DNA of 64,000 bases from CAVTRI01 sp963737075 (GTDB lineage Bacteria; Actinomycetota; Acidimicrobiia; Acidimicrobiales; Palsa-688), in contig CAVTRI010000001.1 of NCBI GenBank assembly GCA_963737075.1, positions 310,001-374,000 on the forward strand, in the 5' to 3' direction. This document shows, one piece after another, positions 19,245 through 28,150 of the stretch (position 1 is its first letter; every line of letters begins with the position of its first letter). Both the position numbers and the translations under genes were made by a program. The notes below the pieces were generated by a model that saw nothing but the letters and a program-made list of their open reading frames with translations, was not told the DNA's origin and searched no databases.

Positions 19245-20576
19245 ATGACACCTCAACATGGCGAGGCGATTCGGCGTCAATACAAGCGGTACGTCGCTCT
19301 CCTTTTCGCGGTCACGTTGATCATCGCGGCCTGCGGTTCGAGCAGCCATGGTTCCAGCAGCAACACCACCACGCCGTCATCGCAAGCAGCCGGGGGATCG
19401 ACGGCGACTGGCTCGCCGCTCAACGTGATGACGCTCGCGTCCGTCAACTACTCGGGACCCAACTACGCGAACATTCTCAACACCGCCAAGGTGGCCGGGG
19501 ATTGGATCAACGCCCACGGCGGGATCAAAGGGCACCCGTTGAACGTGTCAACGTGCGACGAGCAGGGCGATCCCGCGAAGACGGCGCAGTGCGGGCGGCA
19601 GGCGATCGCCAACCATGACGTCGCGATCGTCGGCTCGTTCACCCTGAACGGCAACGCCATCATCCCCGAGCTGGAGGCCGCCAACACGTCGTGGTTCGGC
19701 ATCTGCTGTGCGGCCTCGACAGACGAGCTGGCGAGCCCGGTGGTGCAGCAGATCGGGGCCCAGGACGCCGCGGCCGAAGCCATGATGGTCAAGGCCACCA
19801 TCGACGGGTGCAAGAAAACGGCTTTCGTGGTGCTGAACGTGGGAGCGGCCGCGAACCTGGCCATTCAGTTCGCCAAGTCGGCACTCAAGTCCGTCAACGG
19901 CCCGCCTTTGGCTCAGACGGTCCTGCTACCCGTGACCGCTCAGGACTACTCATCTGAAGCCGCCCAAGCCGCGAACGGCACCGACTGCATCGCCGGCGAC
20001 ATCGCAGAGGCCAACTGGCCGCCGTTGGTGCAGGCGTTGTCTGCCGCTGGCGACCACCAGCGGCTGTACGGCCCGCAAGGCAACCTGGACGACATCGTGA
20101 CCAAGCAATTTCCGCAGGCGACGGAGAACGGGGTCGTTGTGGATTCGTACTCTGACATCTCCCTGCCCGCGTGGAAGGACTATCGGGCCGCGCTGTCTCA
20201 GTATCACGCCCCGACGAACAACGTCGACTACAACAGCCTGGGTGGGCTCGGGACGTGGGCGGCGTATGTGGCGTTTCAACAGGTCGCCGAGTCGATCAAC
20301 GGCCCGATCAACAATCAGACTTTCCTGGCCGCAGCCCAGAAGGCCACCGTCAACCTGGCCGGCATGGCGGGGGTGAGCAGCATCAACTTCGCCAGCCCCT
20401 TCACCCTGCTCGGACCGTCGTTCAGAAACCTGTCGAACAATGCGGTGAGCTTCGACGTCGTGCACAACGGCAAACTGGTGCCGTTCGACAACGGCAAGTT
20501 CTTCGACATGACACAGGCCATCGTTGGCAAGCCGCTGCCGGCCGCCGACCGGCCGCCGGCCGGGCAGCAGGGCTGA
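19245..20576 (+). CDS. ABC transporter substrate-binding lipoprotein (branched-chain amino acid type)
   Basis: A protein of 443 residues with a basic start, a hydrophobic signal helix and the lipobox IIAACGSS (Cys about residue 30), followed by a Ser/Thr-rich linker, so it is a membrane-anchored extracytoplasmic receptor. The mature part is a periplasmic-binding type 1 fold (LivK/HAAT family). It begins the importer operon, followed by the fused permease/ATPase and the second ATPase. In actinobacteria such systems often import aromatic or terpenoid substrates rather than amino acids; that is inference from the neighbours. Confidence 0.9.
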   Translation: MTPQHGEAIRRQYKRYVALLFAVTLIIAACGSSSHGSSSNTTTPSSQAAGGSTATGSPLNVMTLASVNYSGPNYANILNTAKVAGDWINAHGGIKGHPLNVSTCDEQGDPAKTAQCGRQAIANHDVAIVGSFTLNGNAIIPELEAANTSWFGICCAASTDELASPVVQQIGAQDAAAEAMMVKATIDGCKKTAFVVLNVGAAANLAIQFAKSALKSVNGPPLAQTVLLPVTAQDYSSEAAQAANGTDCIAGDIAEANWPPLVQALSAAGDHQRLYGPQGNLDDIVTKQFPQATENGVVVDSYSDISLPAWKDYRAALSQYHAPTNNVDYNSLGGLGTWAAYVAFQQVAESINGPINNQTFLAAAQKATVNLAGMAGVSSINFASPFTLLGPSFRNLSNNAVSFDVVHNGKLVPFDNGKFFDMTQAIVGKPLPAADRPPAGQQG

Positions 20577-20647
20577 GGGCGGTGCCGGTCGGCGGCGTGC
20601 GAGCTTCGTGCGAACCGGCGTGGCCGGACCGTTAGGGGGTCCTGAGG

Positions 20648-23377
20648 ATGCAGGTCATCACCTACGCGCTCCTCGGATTGGGGCTCGGAGCGATGTACTC
20701 GCTCGCCTCGCAGGGTCTCGTGTTGATCTATCGGGGCTCGGGGGTCCTCAACTTCGCCCAGGGCGCGATCGGGATGGTCGCTGCGTACGTCGAGTGGGAG
20801 ATCGCCGTCCAGCACGGTCTCCCGTTCGGCGTCGCCCTCGTCGCCGGTGTGGCGGCGTCCGCGTTGCTGGGAGCGTTGACGCACCTGCTGGTGATGCGGC
20901 AGCTCCGGCGGGCCTCGCCGCTGGCACGGATCGTGGCCACGCTCGGCGTGCTGATCACCCTGCAAGCGGCGGTGATCGTCAGGTACGGCGCCACCGTGAA
21001 GTTCGTCCCCAGCGCCCTCCCCACGACCGCCATCCATCTCGGCGGCGGGGTGAAGGTCTCGGCCGACCGGCTCTACCTGCTGCTGATCGCGGCCGCGCTC
21101 ACCGTCGGCTTGTGGGCGCTCTACCGTTACAGTCGGTTTGGTCTCGGCACCACGGCGGTCGCTGAAAACCAGCGGGCGGCGGCGACCCTCGGATGGTCGC
21201 CCGACGTCATCGCCACCCTCAACTGGACACTCGGGTCGGCGCTGGCGGGACTGGCCGCCATCCTGATCACACCGATCGTCACCCTCCAGGTGACGATCCT
21301 GACGAACCTCGTCCTGGCTGCCCTGGCCGCGGCCTTGGTTGCTTCATTCAGCTCGTTCCCGATCGCCTTCGTCGCGTCCGTGGTCATCGGCGTCGCCGAG
21401 ACGGAATTGACGCGTTATGTGACGCAGCCCGGGCTGGCACAGTCCGTGCCGTTCATCGTCATCGTTGTGGTGATGATCGTGCGAGGCCAGAACCTCCCGC
21501 TCCGCGACTTCTTCCTTCAGCGGCTCCCCGCCATTGGCAGCGGCCGGGTTCGCCCCAGCCAGGTGATCCTGGGAACCGCGATCGGAGCCGCCCTCATCCT
21601 CTTCACGTCGACCAGCTGGGAAGCCGCGATCACCATCTCGTTGGCGGCGGCCCTGATCATGCTGTCGCTCGTCGTCGTCACCGGATACGCGGGTCAGCTT
21701 TCCCTGGCGCAGTTTGCTATCGCCGGTTTCGGGGCATGGGTCGCCGGGCGTCTGGTCGCCGCCGACGGGTTGCCCTTCCTGGCGGCGGCCGCGATAGGGA
21801 TCGTGGCGACGGTACCTCTCGGTGTCGCATTCATGTTCCCGGCCGCCCGGACCCGTGGGATCAACTTCGCAGTGGTGACCCTCGGTCTCGGGACGGCGTT
21901 GGAGCTCATGCTCTTCGACAACCAGAACTACACGGGCGGGATCTCGGGAACACAGGTCGGCACGCCGACGCTGTTCGGATGGAACATCAGCGCCATCGTG
22001 CACCCGGCCCGCTACGGGATGGTCGCCTTGTTCGTCTTCGTCGCATGCTGCCTGGTCGTGGCCAACGTCCGGCGGGGACGGAGCGGCCGGCGGATGATCG
22101 CGGTCCGGACCAACGAGCGCGCGGCAGCCGCCCTCGGGGTCAACGTGCGCTCGGCGAAGCTTTACGGGTTCGGGCTCGCCTCGGCGCTCGCCGCCGCCGG
22201 CGGCATCCTCCTGGCCTTCTCCAACAGCACGATCACGTATGAGACGTTCACCAACTTCACCAGTGTCACCTACGTGGCCTGGGCCATGATCGGGGGTATC
22301 GGCTTTGTGGTTGGCCCGGTCTTCGGCTCCACGCTGACCGACGGCGGGGTGGGGACGCAGATCAGCAACGATCTCCTGTCCGGACTGGAGAAGTACATCA
22401 CCTTGATCGGCGGCGTACTCCTCATCCTCCTGATCCTGCAGAATCAGGATGGTATTGCGAAAGAGGCCAGCGCACAGGTGCGCTGGGTGGCTGACCGGGT
22501 CGGTCGGCGGATCCCGTGGGCGCGAGGCCGACCGGCCCGATCCACGAGGCTTCCTGCCGGCTCCCGTAGCCGGGTCACTCCGCGCACGCTCGAGGTCCGT
22601 CAACTCTCCGTGGATTACGGATCAACGAGAGCGGTCGACGACGTGTCGCTCGCGGTGACACCGGGGCAGGTCGTTGGCCTCATCGGGCCTAACGGGGCAG
22701 GGAAGACGACCCTCGTGGATGCGGTCACCGGGTTTACGAGGCCCTCCGAGGGAACCTTGTTCCTCGACGGGCAGCGCATCAACACCTGGTCTCCCGTGGA
22801 GCGGGCCCGCCGCGGGTTGAGCCGATCGTTCCAGTCGCTCGAGCTGTTCGAGGACTCGACGGTGTTGGACAACCTGCGCGTCGCCTCCGATCCCCGCGAC
22901 TTCGTCTCTTACCTGCGAGACCTGGTCCACCCGGTGCAACCCGCTCTTCCCGCTGAAGTCGTCGCCGCGGTGCGGGAGTTCGACCTGGAGGACGAACTCG
23001 ATCGTCAGGTCCAGGACCTCCCGTACGGCAAGCGACGGCTCCTTGCCATCGTCCGAGCTGTGGCGAGCCGGCCGAGCGTGTTGCTGCTCGACGAGCCGGC
23101 CGCCGGTCTCGGTGACGCCGAGACGGCCGAGCTGGCCAACCTGGTCAAGGGGCTCGCCAAGGACTGGGGCATGGCCGTCTTGCTGATCGAGCACGACGTC
23201 GACTTCGTCATGAACGTGTGCGACGAGGTCGTGGTCCTCGACTTCGGCCGCAAGATCGCCCATGGCAGTCCGGACACTGTCCGCGGGGACCCGTTGGTGA
23301 TCGCCGCTTACCTGGGGGAGCACGAGCAGGCGGCCGAGGAGGGGCAGCCCGTGACGCTGCAGCCGGAGGACGTGTGA
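20648..23377 (+). CDS. Fused LivH-LivM-LivG: two permease domains and one ATPase in one chain
   Basis: A single uninterrupted 909-residue protein. Residues about 1-290 are a LivH-type permease (SQGLVLIYRGSGVLNFAQGA); about 305-610 a LivM-type permease (GYAGQLSLAQFAIAGFGAW, then VRTNERAAAALGVNV); about 640-900 a LivG-type ATPase with Walker A GPNGAGKTT (about 680), signature-like DLPYGKRRLLAI (about 790) and Walker B VLLLDEP (about 812). These are normally three genes. The linkers are short and basic. It would form the membrane core of the importer with the downstream ATPase as the second nucleotide-binding subunit. Confidence 0.92.
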   Translation: MQVITYALLGLGLGAMYSLASQGLVLIYRGSGVLNFAQGAIGMVAAYVEWEIAVQHGLPFGVALVAGVAASALLGALTHLLVMRQLRRASPLARIVATLGVLITLQAAVIVRYGATVKFVPSALPTTAIHLGGGVKVSADRLYLLLIAAALTVGLWALYRYSRFGLGTTAVAENQRAAATLGWSPDVIATLNWTLGSALAGLAAILITPIVTLQVTILTNLVLAALAAALVASFSSFPIAFVASVVIGVAETELTRYVTQPGLAQSVPFIVIVVVMIVRGQNLPLRDFFLQRLPAIGSGRVRPSQVILGTAIGAALILFTSTSWEAAITISLAAALIMLSLVVVTGYAGQLSLAQFAIAGFGAWVAGRLVAADGLPFLAAAAIGIVATVPLGVAFMFPAARTRGINFAVVTLGLGTALELMLFDNQNYTGGISGTQVGTPTLFGWNISAIVHPARYGMVALFVFVACCLVVANVRRGRSGRRMIAVRTNERAAAALGVNVRSAKLYGFGLASALAAAGGILLAFSNSTITYETFTNFTSVTYVAWAMIGGIGFVVGPVFGSTLTDGGVGTQISNDLLSGLEKYITLIGGVLLILLILQNQDGIAKEASAQVRWVADRVGRRIPWARGRPARSTRLPAGSRSRVTPRTLEVRQLSVDYGSTRAVDDVSLAVTPGQVVGLIGPNGAGKTTLVDAVTGFTRPSEGTLFLDGQRINTWSPVERARRGLSRSFQSLELFEDSTVLDNLRVASDPRDFVSYLRDLVHPVQPALPAEVVAAVREFDLEDELDRQVQDLPYGKRRLLAIVRAVASRPSVLLLDEPAAGLGDAETAELANLVKGLAKDWGMAVLLIEHDVDFVMNVCDEVVVLDFGRKIAHGSPDTVRGDPLVIAAYLGEHEQAAEEGQPVTLQPEDV

Positions 23378-24174
23378 CGGCCCCCCTCCTCCAGACGATT
23401 GAAATGACCGCCGGGTATGGATCTCAGCCGGTCATCCATTCGTTGGACCTGGAGGTGGCAGCCGGCGAAATCGTCGCCCTTCTCGGCGCCAATGGCGCTG
23501 GGAAAACCACGACCCTGCTCGCGCTGAGTGGGGAGCTACCGCTCATGCACGGCAAGGTCATGATCGACGGCGCGGTCGAGACCGCCCCCCTCCACCGGCG
23601 TGCCCGCAGCGGTCTTGGCTATGTGACGGAGGAGCGTTCGGTCTTCAGGAGCCTGTCCTTGATGGACAACCTGCGCTGCGGTGGAGTGCGCGCCGATGAC
23701 GTGCTCGCATTGTTCCCGGAACTAGAGAGGCGGTTGCACGTCCGGGGTGGATTCCTTTCGGGTGGCGAGCAGCAAATGGTGACCCTCGGGCGTGCTCTGG
23801 CGCGGAGGCCCCGGCTTCTCCTTGCCGACGAGCTGTCCCTGGGCTTGGCGCCGCTCGTCGTCCAGCGCCTCCTCAACGCCGTCCGGGACGCTGCCGTCCG
23901 GGACGGCTGCGGTGTGCTGCTCGTCGAGCAGCACGTGCGGAAGGCGCTCCAGTACGCCGATCGGGTGTACGTGTTGGCGCGGGGCCGTCTCCGTCTTGCG
24001 GTGTCTGCGGCCGAGGCCCGGGCCAGGATCGGCGACATCGAGCAGACGTACCTCTCAGAGCGCTCGTTGGAACTTGACGGGCACGAGAGCAACGCGGCAG
24101 CCGGTCGGTCCAATGAGCACGACAAACCGCCGCTGGGCAAGGCCGGTGCGGGTGACGACTCGGAGGTCACGTGA
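23374..24174 (+). CDS. LivF-type ABC transporter ATPase
   Basis: About 266 residues; the GTG at 23374 overlaps the previous stop by 4 bp (GTGA), so translation is coupled. Walker A GANGAGKTTTLLALSG, Q-loop region TEERSVFRSLSLMDNL, signature LSGGEQQMVTLGRAL and Walker B LLLADELSLGLAP are all present; the usual Walker B Glu follows Asp as in LADELS. It pairs with the fused protein upstream to power uptake. The C-terminal 40 residues are a hydrophilic extension. Confidence 0.92.
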   Translation: MTAPLLQTIEMTAGYGSQPVIHSLDLEVAAGEIVALLGANGAGKTTTLLALSGELPLMHGKVMIDGAVETAPLHRRARSGLGYVTEERSVFRSLSLMDNLRCGGVRADDVLALFPELERRLHVRGGFLSGGEQQMVTLGRALARRPRLLLADELSLGLAPLVVQRLLNAVRDAAVRDGCGVLLVEQHVRKALQYADRVYVLARGRLRLAVSAAEARARIGDIEQTYLSERSLELDGHESNAAAGRSNEHDKPPLGKAGAGDDSEVT

Positions 24175-24341
24175 TGACGGTTGACGGTGGACAGGACGGT
24201 GCGCACCTGGACCCGGTGCAGCATCAGCGATTCGGCGGTCAGATGCACGGCTTCTTTACGATGCTCGACGTGCTCCCGGGCAGCGAAGCGGCGATGGCGT
24301 ACGTGTCGTCCGCCGTGAGCCGCCATCTTGCGACGTTGTGA
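24174..24341 (+). pseudogene. 55-codon C-terminal remnant of an alpha/beta hydrolase
   Basis: An ATG at 24174 overlaps the LivF stop and opens a 55-codon frame. Its core FGGQMHGFFTMLDVLPGSEA matches the end of fold-3 alpha/beta hydrolases (the GxxHGF motif bearing the catalytic histidine), followed by a last helix. The nucleophile serine and the rest of the enzyme are absent. It looks like the tail of a deleted esterase or lactone hydrolase, which would have suited the upstream Baeyer-Villiger enzyme. Confidence 0.5.
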
Positions 24342-24383
24342 TTCCCGCGGACGCGGGCGCGGTGGTTGGATAGATTTTCGCCG

Positions 24384-26744
24384 ATGGTGGCTCGTGGTGC
24401 CCTGGAGGAATTGGTCGTCGTCGATCTCACCACTGGGCTGAGTGGTGCCTACGCGGGCAAGCTGCTCGCTGACCTAGGAGCCCGGGTGATGATGCTCGAA
24501 CCGCCCGGCGGGTCGCCGCTGCGGTCCCGGCCACCACTCGCCCCGGACGGGTCGAGCGCCATGTTCGTCCACCTGTCAGGCGGCAAGGAGTCCGTCATCC
24601 CCGAAGACAGCGACGCCGAGCGGGTGGTGGCCGGGCTGGCCTGGTCGGCCGACGTTGTGCTGGTGGATGGGACGTCGCCCTGGCAGTCACTGCTGCCCTC
24701 GCCGTCGCCCGAGCACATCGTGGAGATCGATGTCTCGCCGTGGGGGCGTACCGGTCCGTACACAGGTTGGCGGGGGAGCGACATCGCCGTTTGGGCCATG
24801 GGCGGCTATCTGTACTTCACCGGTTCGCCGGACCGGGAGCCTCTGTACCTCCCGGGGGGCCAGGCGGAGCTGCACGCGGGCGCTCACGCCGCGTTCGCGG
24901 CGCTGGTCGGCGTGCATGAGCGGCGCCGAAGCAAGCTGGGTCAGCGTGTCGAAGTCAGCCACCTGGAGTCCGTGCTGACCGCTCACGCCTGGCTGGTGTC
25001 ATCGTGGGCGGCGTGCGGGATGCTCCTGCCGAGAGTGCCCACGGATCTCATCCGGGCGTCCGACGGATGGTTCTACTCGATGCAGATCGTGCCCTATCCC
25101 GACCTGTTCATGATGATCGAACGACCCGAAATGGGCGAGGAGGGCCTGACGGACGACCTCGTGAAGTGGCACGAGAACATCCCCCGCATCTTCGACGCCG
25201 TCGCCGAGTGGGCCAAGGACAAGACCGTCGAAGAGATCATCGAGTTCGCGCAGGCGTTGCGGATCGCCATGACGCCGGTGCTGGATACCAGGGGTGTGTC
25301 CGAGGACCCGCAGATGGCCGCGCGCTCGTGGTGGGAGCGGGCTGATGGCGACACGCTGACCTTTCCGGGCCAGCCGTTTCACCTTTCGGCGACGCCGGCC
25401 CGCCGACGGGGCCCGGCGCCGCCAGCCGGGGACGACACCGCCGCCGCTGTCGCGTCGCTTTCGACGCCAAACCGGGTGCCGGCCCGCCCGGTGGCTTCGT
25501 GGGTTGCCGAGCCGCCGCTCAAGGATCTCAAGGTGGTGGAGGTCACGGCCAACTGGGCGGGGCCGGTGTGCGGCCGGTTCTTCGCCGACCTGGGCGCCGA
25601 CGTCATCAAGGTCGAGTGGCCGGTGCGACCGGCGACCCGGGCGCTCTTTTGGGTTGGACCGACCCAGGACTTTCAGCGCCAGCCGCACCATCGGGCCATG
25701 TACTTCAACGAGATGAACCGCAACAAGCGGGATGTCGCTCTCGACCTGTCGAGGGAGGAAGGCAAGGAAGTGCTGTTGGACCTCGTACGCCAGTGCGACG
25801 TCCTCATCGAGAACAACAGCGCGCGGGTCATGCCCAACCTCGGGCTCGGCTGGGAGCAGCTGCACCAGGTCAACCCACGGCTGATCATGGTGTCGATGTC
25901 GGGCTATGGGGTTGATGGGCCGCGGCAGAATTGGAGCGCCTACGGCTCCAACATCGAGACGACCACGGGGCTGACGTCGGTGACCGGCTATCCGGACGGG
26001 GTTCTGTCGCGGACCACGCTCTACTACGCCGACCCCATCGCCGGCATCCTCGGTGCTGTCGCGGCGATGGCCGCGCTCGAGCATCGCCGGCGTACGGGCG
26101 AGGGGCAGTGGATCGAGATGGCGCTCAACGAGTGCGGAGCGGCATTCATGGCCGAGCCGCTCCTGGACTACTTGGCCAACGGTGTGGTGCGCAAGCCCAT
26201 GGCCAACCGCGATCCGCGATTCGCGCCGCAGGGGGTTTACGCGAATGCCGGCACGGACCACTGGGTGGCCATCTGCGTGCAGAGCGACCAGGACTGGATC
26301 GAGCTGGCGTCCGCCATGGGCCGACCAGACTTGGCGAACGATCATGAGCTGGCGACGGTGGGAGGCCGTTGGGCGCGGCACGACGAGCTCGATAAGGAGA
26401 TCGGAGCGTGGACGGCGACCCTCGAGCAGTACGAGGTCGCCTGGGAGCTCCAGCGGCGCGGCGTGTCAGCGGCGCCGGTGCTCGCCAACTGGCAGGTCCT
26501 GCCCGACCCTCACATCCACCATCGGAGCTTCTATCAGAGCATCGAACACCCTGTGGTCGGCGTCTATCCGACCTCCACCTGGCCGTGGAAGTTTTCGCGG
26601 ACCCCGGGTCGTCTCGAGCGGCCCGGGCCGCTCTTCGGGGAACACAACCGCCAAATCCTGGATGCGCTCGGCTACGACGAGGCGCGCGTCGCCCAGCTTT
26701 ACGAGCGAGGAGTGACCTGCGACGAGCCAGTCCCACCCGAGTGA
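24384..26744 (+). CDS. Tandem-domain CaiB/BaiF-type CoA transferase
   Basis: About 786 residues from the ATG at 24384 (TTG 24366 is an in-frame alternative; neither has a clear ribosome binding site). Two class III CoA-transferase modules lie head to tail: residues about 8-360 and about 385-786, starting VVDLTTGLSGAYAGKLLADLGA and VVEVTANWAGPVCGRFFADLGA. Class III enzymes move CoA between acids through an active-site aspartate. Aligned by eye, the second module keeps it (YADPIAGILGAVAAM) while the first has Glu there (AELHAGAHAAFAAL). One active and one structural half is inferred. Substrate unknown. Confidence 0.85.
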   Translation: MVARGALEELVVVDLTTGLSGAYAGKLLADLGARVMMLEPPGGSPLRSRPPLAPDGSSAMFVHLSGGKESVIPEDSDAERVVAGLAWSADVVLVDGTSPWQSLLPSPSPEHIVEIDVSPWGRTGPYTGWRGSDIAVWAMGGYLYFTGSPDREPLYLPGGQAELHAGAHAAFAALVGVHERRRSKLGQRVEVSHLESVLTAHAWLVSSWAACGMLLPRVPTDLIRASDGWFYSMQIVPYPDLFMMIERPEMGEEGLTDDLVKWHENIPRIFDAVAEWAKDKTVEEIIEFAQALRIAMTPVLDTRGVSEDPQMAARSWWERADGDTLTFPGQPFHLSATPARRRGPAPPAGDDTAAAVASLSTPNRVPARPVASWVAEPPLKDLKVVEVTANWAGPVCGRFFADLGADVIKVEWPVRPATRALFWVGPTQDFQRQPHHRAMYFNEMNRNKRDVALDLSREEGKEVLLDLVRQCDVLIENNSARVMPNLGLGWEQLHQVNPRLIMVSMSGYGVDGPRQNWSAYGSNIETTTGLTSVTGYPDGVLSRTTLYYADPIAGILGAVAAMAALEHRRRTGEGQWIEMALNECGAAFMAEPLLDYLANGVVRKPMANRDPRFAPQGVYANAGTDHWVAICVQSDQDWIELASAMGRPDLANDHELATVGGRWARHDELDKEIGAWTATLEQYEVAWELQRRGVSAAPVLANWQVLPDPHIHHRSFYQSIEHPVVGVYPTSTWPWKFSRTPGRLERPGPLFGEHNRQILDALGYDEARVAQLYERGVTCDEPVPPE

Positions 26745-26754
26745 GCGGACGCGC

Positions 26755-27117
26755 TCATTGCCCCTCCCAGGAGTCATGGCCCGGCTTGGCGATCGCGAGA
26801 TCGTCGCGCGCGACGGCGACCAGGCTCTCCCAAGCGCGGTATTGGAAGTCCGGGTCATCATCGGTACGGAGCCGGTCAGCCAGGCCGGCGGACAGCGTTG
26901 CCACGTCTCCATCGGACCCGAGGACCCTGACGAGCCGGTCGTGCTCGCAGGCGTCCGCCTCAGCGCCCAGTCGCTCCTCCCGCTCGAGGATCCGGGCCAA
27001 ATTGGCGGCAACACGGCACTTGTGCTTAAGCGCTTCGGGCAGCGCTGGCAGTAGCTCGTCCTCGAGCAGCTCTGCGATCGCAGACAGCAGCTCCTCAGCG
27101 GTCGGTCTGTACTGCAT
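26755..27117 (-). CDS. DUF6285-type small protein
   Basis: A predicted all-helical protein of 120 residues starting MQYRPTAEELLSAIAELLEDELLP, typical of the small DUF6285 family found beside aminoglycoside-phosphotransferase-like genes linked to acyl-CoA enzymes. It ends the leftward operon behind the kinase-like gene with a 9-bp gap. Its biochemical role is not known; a subunit or chaperone of the neighbour is inferred from the recurring pairing. Confidence 0.75.
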   Translation of the reverse strand: MQYRPTAEELLSAIAELLEDELLPALPEALKHKCRVAANLARILEREERLGAEADACEHDRLVRVLGSDGDVATLSAGLADRLRTDDDPDFQYRAWESLVAVARDDLAIAKPGHDSWEGQ

Positions 27118-27126
27118 GTTGGGAGC

Positions 27127-28140
27127 CTATCTGGCACTCCGTGATGCCGAGGGGCGCACCAGCATGAGCAGATCCCACTCCAGTTCGGGCACACGACGGC
27201 CGCTGGCGGCCATCACGATGCTGCGGAACTGGCCGTTGAGGTGTTGGGCGGTTTGGCCGGCGAGCCCCAGTCCCCACCGCAACGTGCCGAGCACTTTCCA
27301 CCACTCGAATCGTTGCTCGTCGAAGGCGCCGCCGGCGCGCTCGTAGCCGGCGACGAACGGCGCACGGCCGGCGAACCCGCCGATCTCGGCGTCGTCTTCG
27401 CGGAAGCGCCACATCCGCAGCGCCGGCCACGCCATATCCTGCATGGGGTCGCCGTGCCGCACGGTGCCTTCCCAGTCGAGGACCGCCGCGAGGCCGTTGG
27501 GGCTGACGATGATGTTGCCGTTGCGAACGTCGGTGTGGACGATCGTACGCTTTGGTGGCGGCCCCGGCAGGCGACGTTCGAGCCAGCGGAGGCCCATCGC
27601 CATGGCGGGTCGTGGCACCAGCAACCCGGCCACCCCTTCCTCGGCGTTCACCAACGCTGCCTCCGCAGGATTGTGGGACGGGTCATCTCTGAGGTCGTCG
27701 GGAGCGCGGGCGGGGTCGACCGAATGGAGATGGCCGAGCGCCTCGCCGAGCTGGGTGGCGACCCGCTCGCCGATCCCCTCGCTCTGCACCATGCGAAGCA
27801 CCCGCCGGGGCACCGATTCGCCGTCAACACGGTCAGAGAGAAAGAACGGGCCGCCGGCGTATGACGGGTCGGTGCAGACCGCGTGGATGTGGGGGACCGG
27901 CACACCCTGCTCCTCGGCGACCATGCGCACGCCGGCTTCGGCTGTGATCGGGTTTATCTGGATCTCGGCTGTGGGCAGGATCGTCGCCACCAGATGCAGC
28001 GTCGAATGGTTGCTCGTGGCGTCGAACAGGACGTTGCCCCGGCGAGCACCAGCCGACGACACGTTGACGTTGGCGACGGTGAACGTCTCCCCGAAATGCT
28101 CGGTGAGAAACCGGGCGAGGCCCGCGCTGAGATCGTTCAC
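27127..28140 (-). CDS. Aminoglycoside phosphotransferase (APH)-family kinase-like protein
   Basis: About 337 residues from a GTG at 28140, preceded by AAGGGGGTTCCC. The catalytic loop IVHTDVRNGNIIV (Brenner-type H-x-D-x-x-x-x-N) and the metal-binding LDWEGTVRHGDPMQDMAW are intact, so ATP-dependent phosphorylation of a hydroxylated small molecule is plausible. Neighbours are the second CoA transferase (10 bp upstream) and DUF6285. Relatives in such clusters act in acyl-CoA or steroid catabolism rather than antibiotic resistance (inference). Confidence 0.85.
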   Translation of the reverse strand: MNDLSAGLARFLTEHFGETFTVANVNVSSAGARRGNVLFDATSNHSTLHLVATILPTAEIQINPITAEAGVRMVAEEQGVPVPHIHAVCTDPSYAGGPFFLSDRVDGESVPRRVLRMVQSEGIGERVATQLGEALGHLHSVDPARAPDDLRDDPSHNPAEAALVNAEEGVAGLLVPRPAMAMGLRWLERRLPGPPPKRTIVHTDVRNGNIIVSPNGLAAVLDWEGTVRHGDPMQDMAWPALRMWRFREDDAEIGGFAGRAPFVAGYERAGGAFDEQRFEWWKVLGTLRWGLGLAGQTAQHLNGQFRSIVMAASGRRVPELEWDLLMLVRPSASRSAR

Positions 28141-28150
28141 GGGAACCCCC

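Noticed and set aside
27127..28140. Antibiotic-resistance aminoglycoside kinase
   Set aside because: The fold is right, but the setting between a CoA transferase and DUF6285 is that of catabolic relatives, and no resistance context exists.
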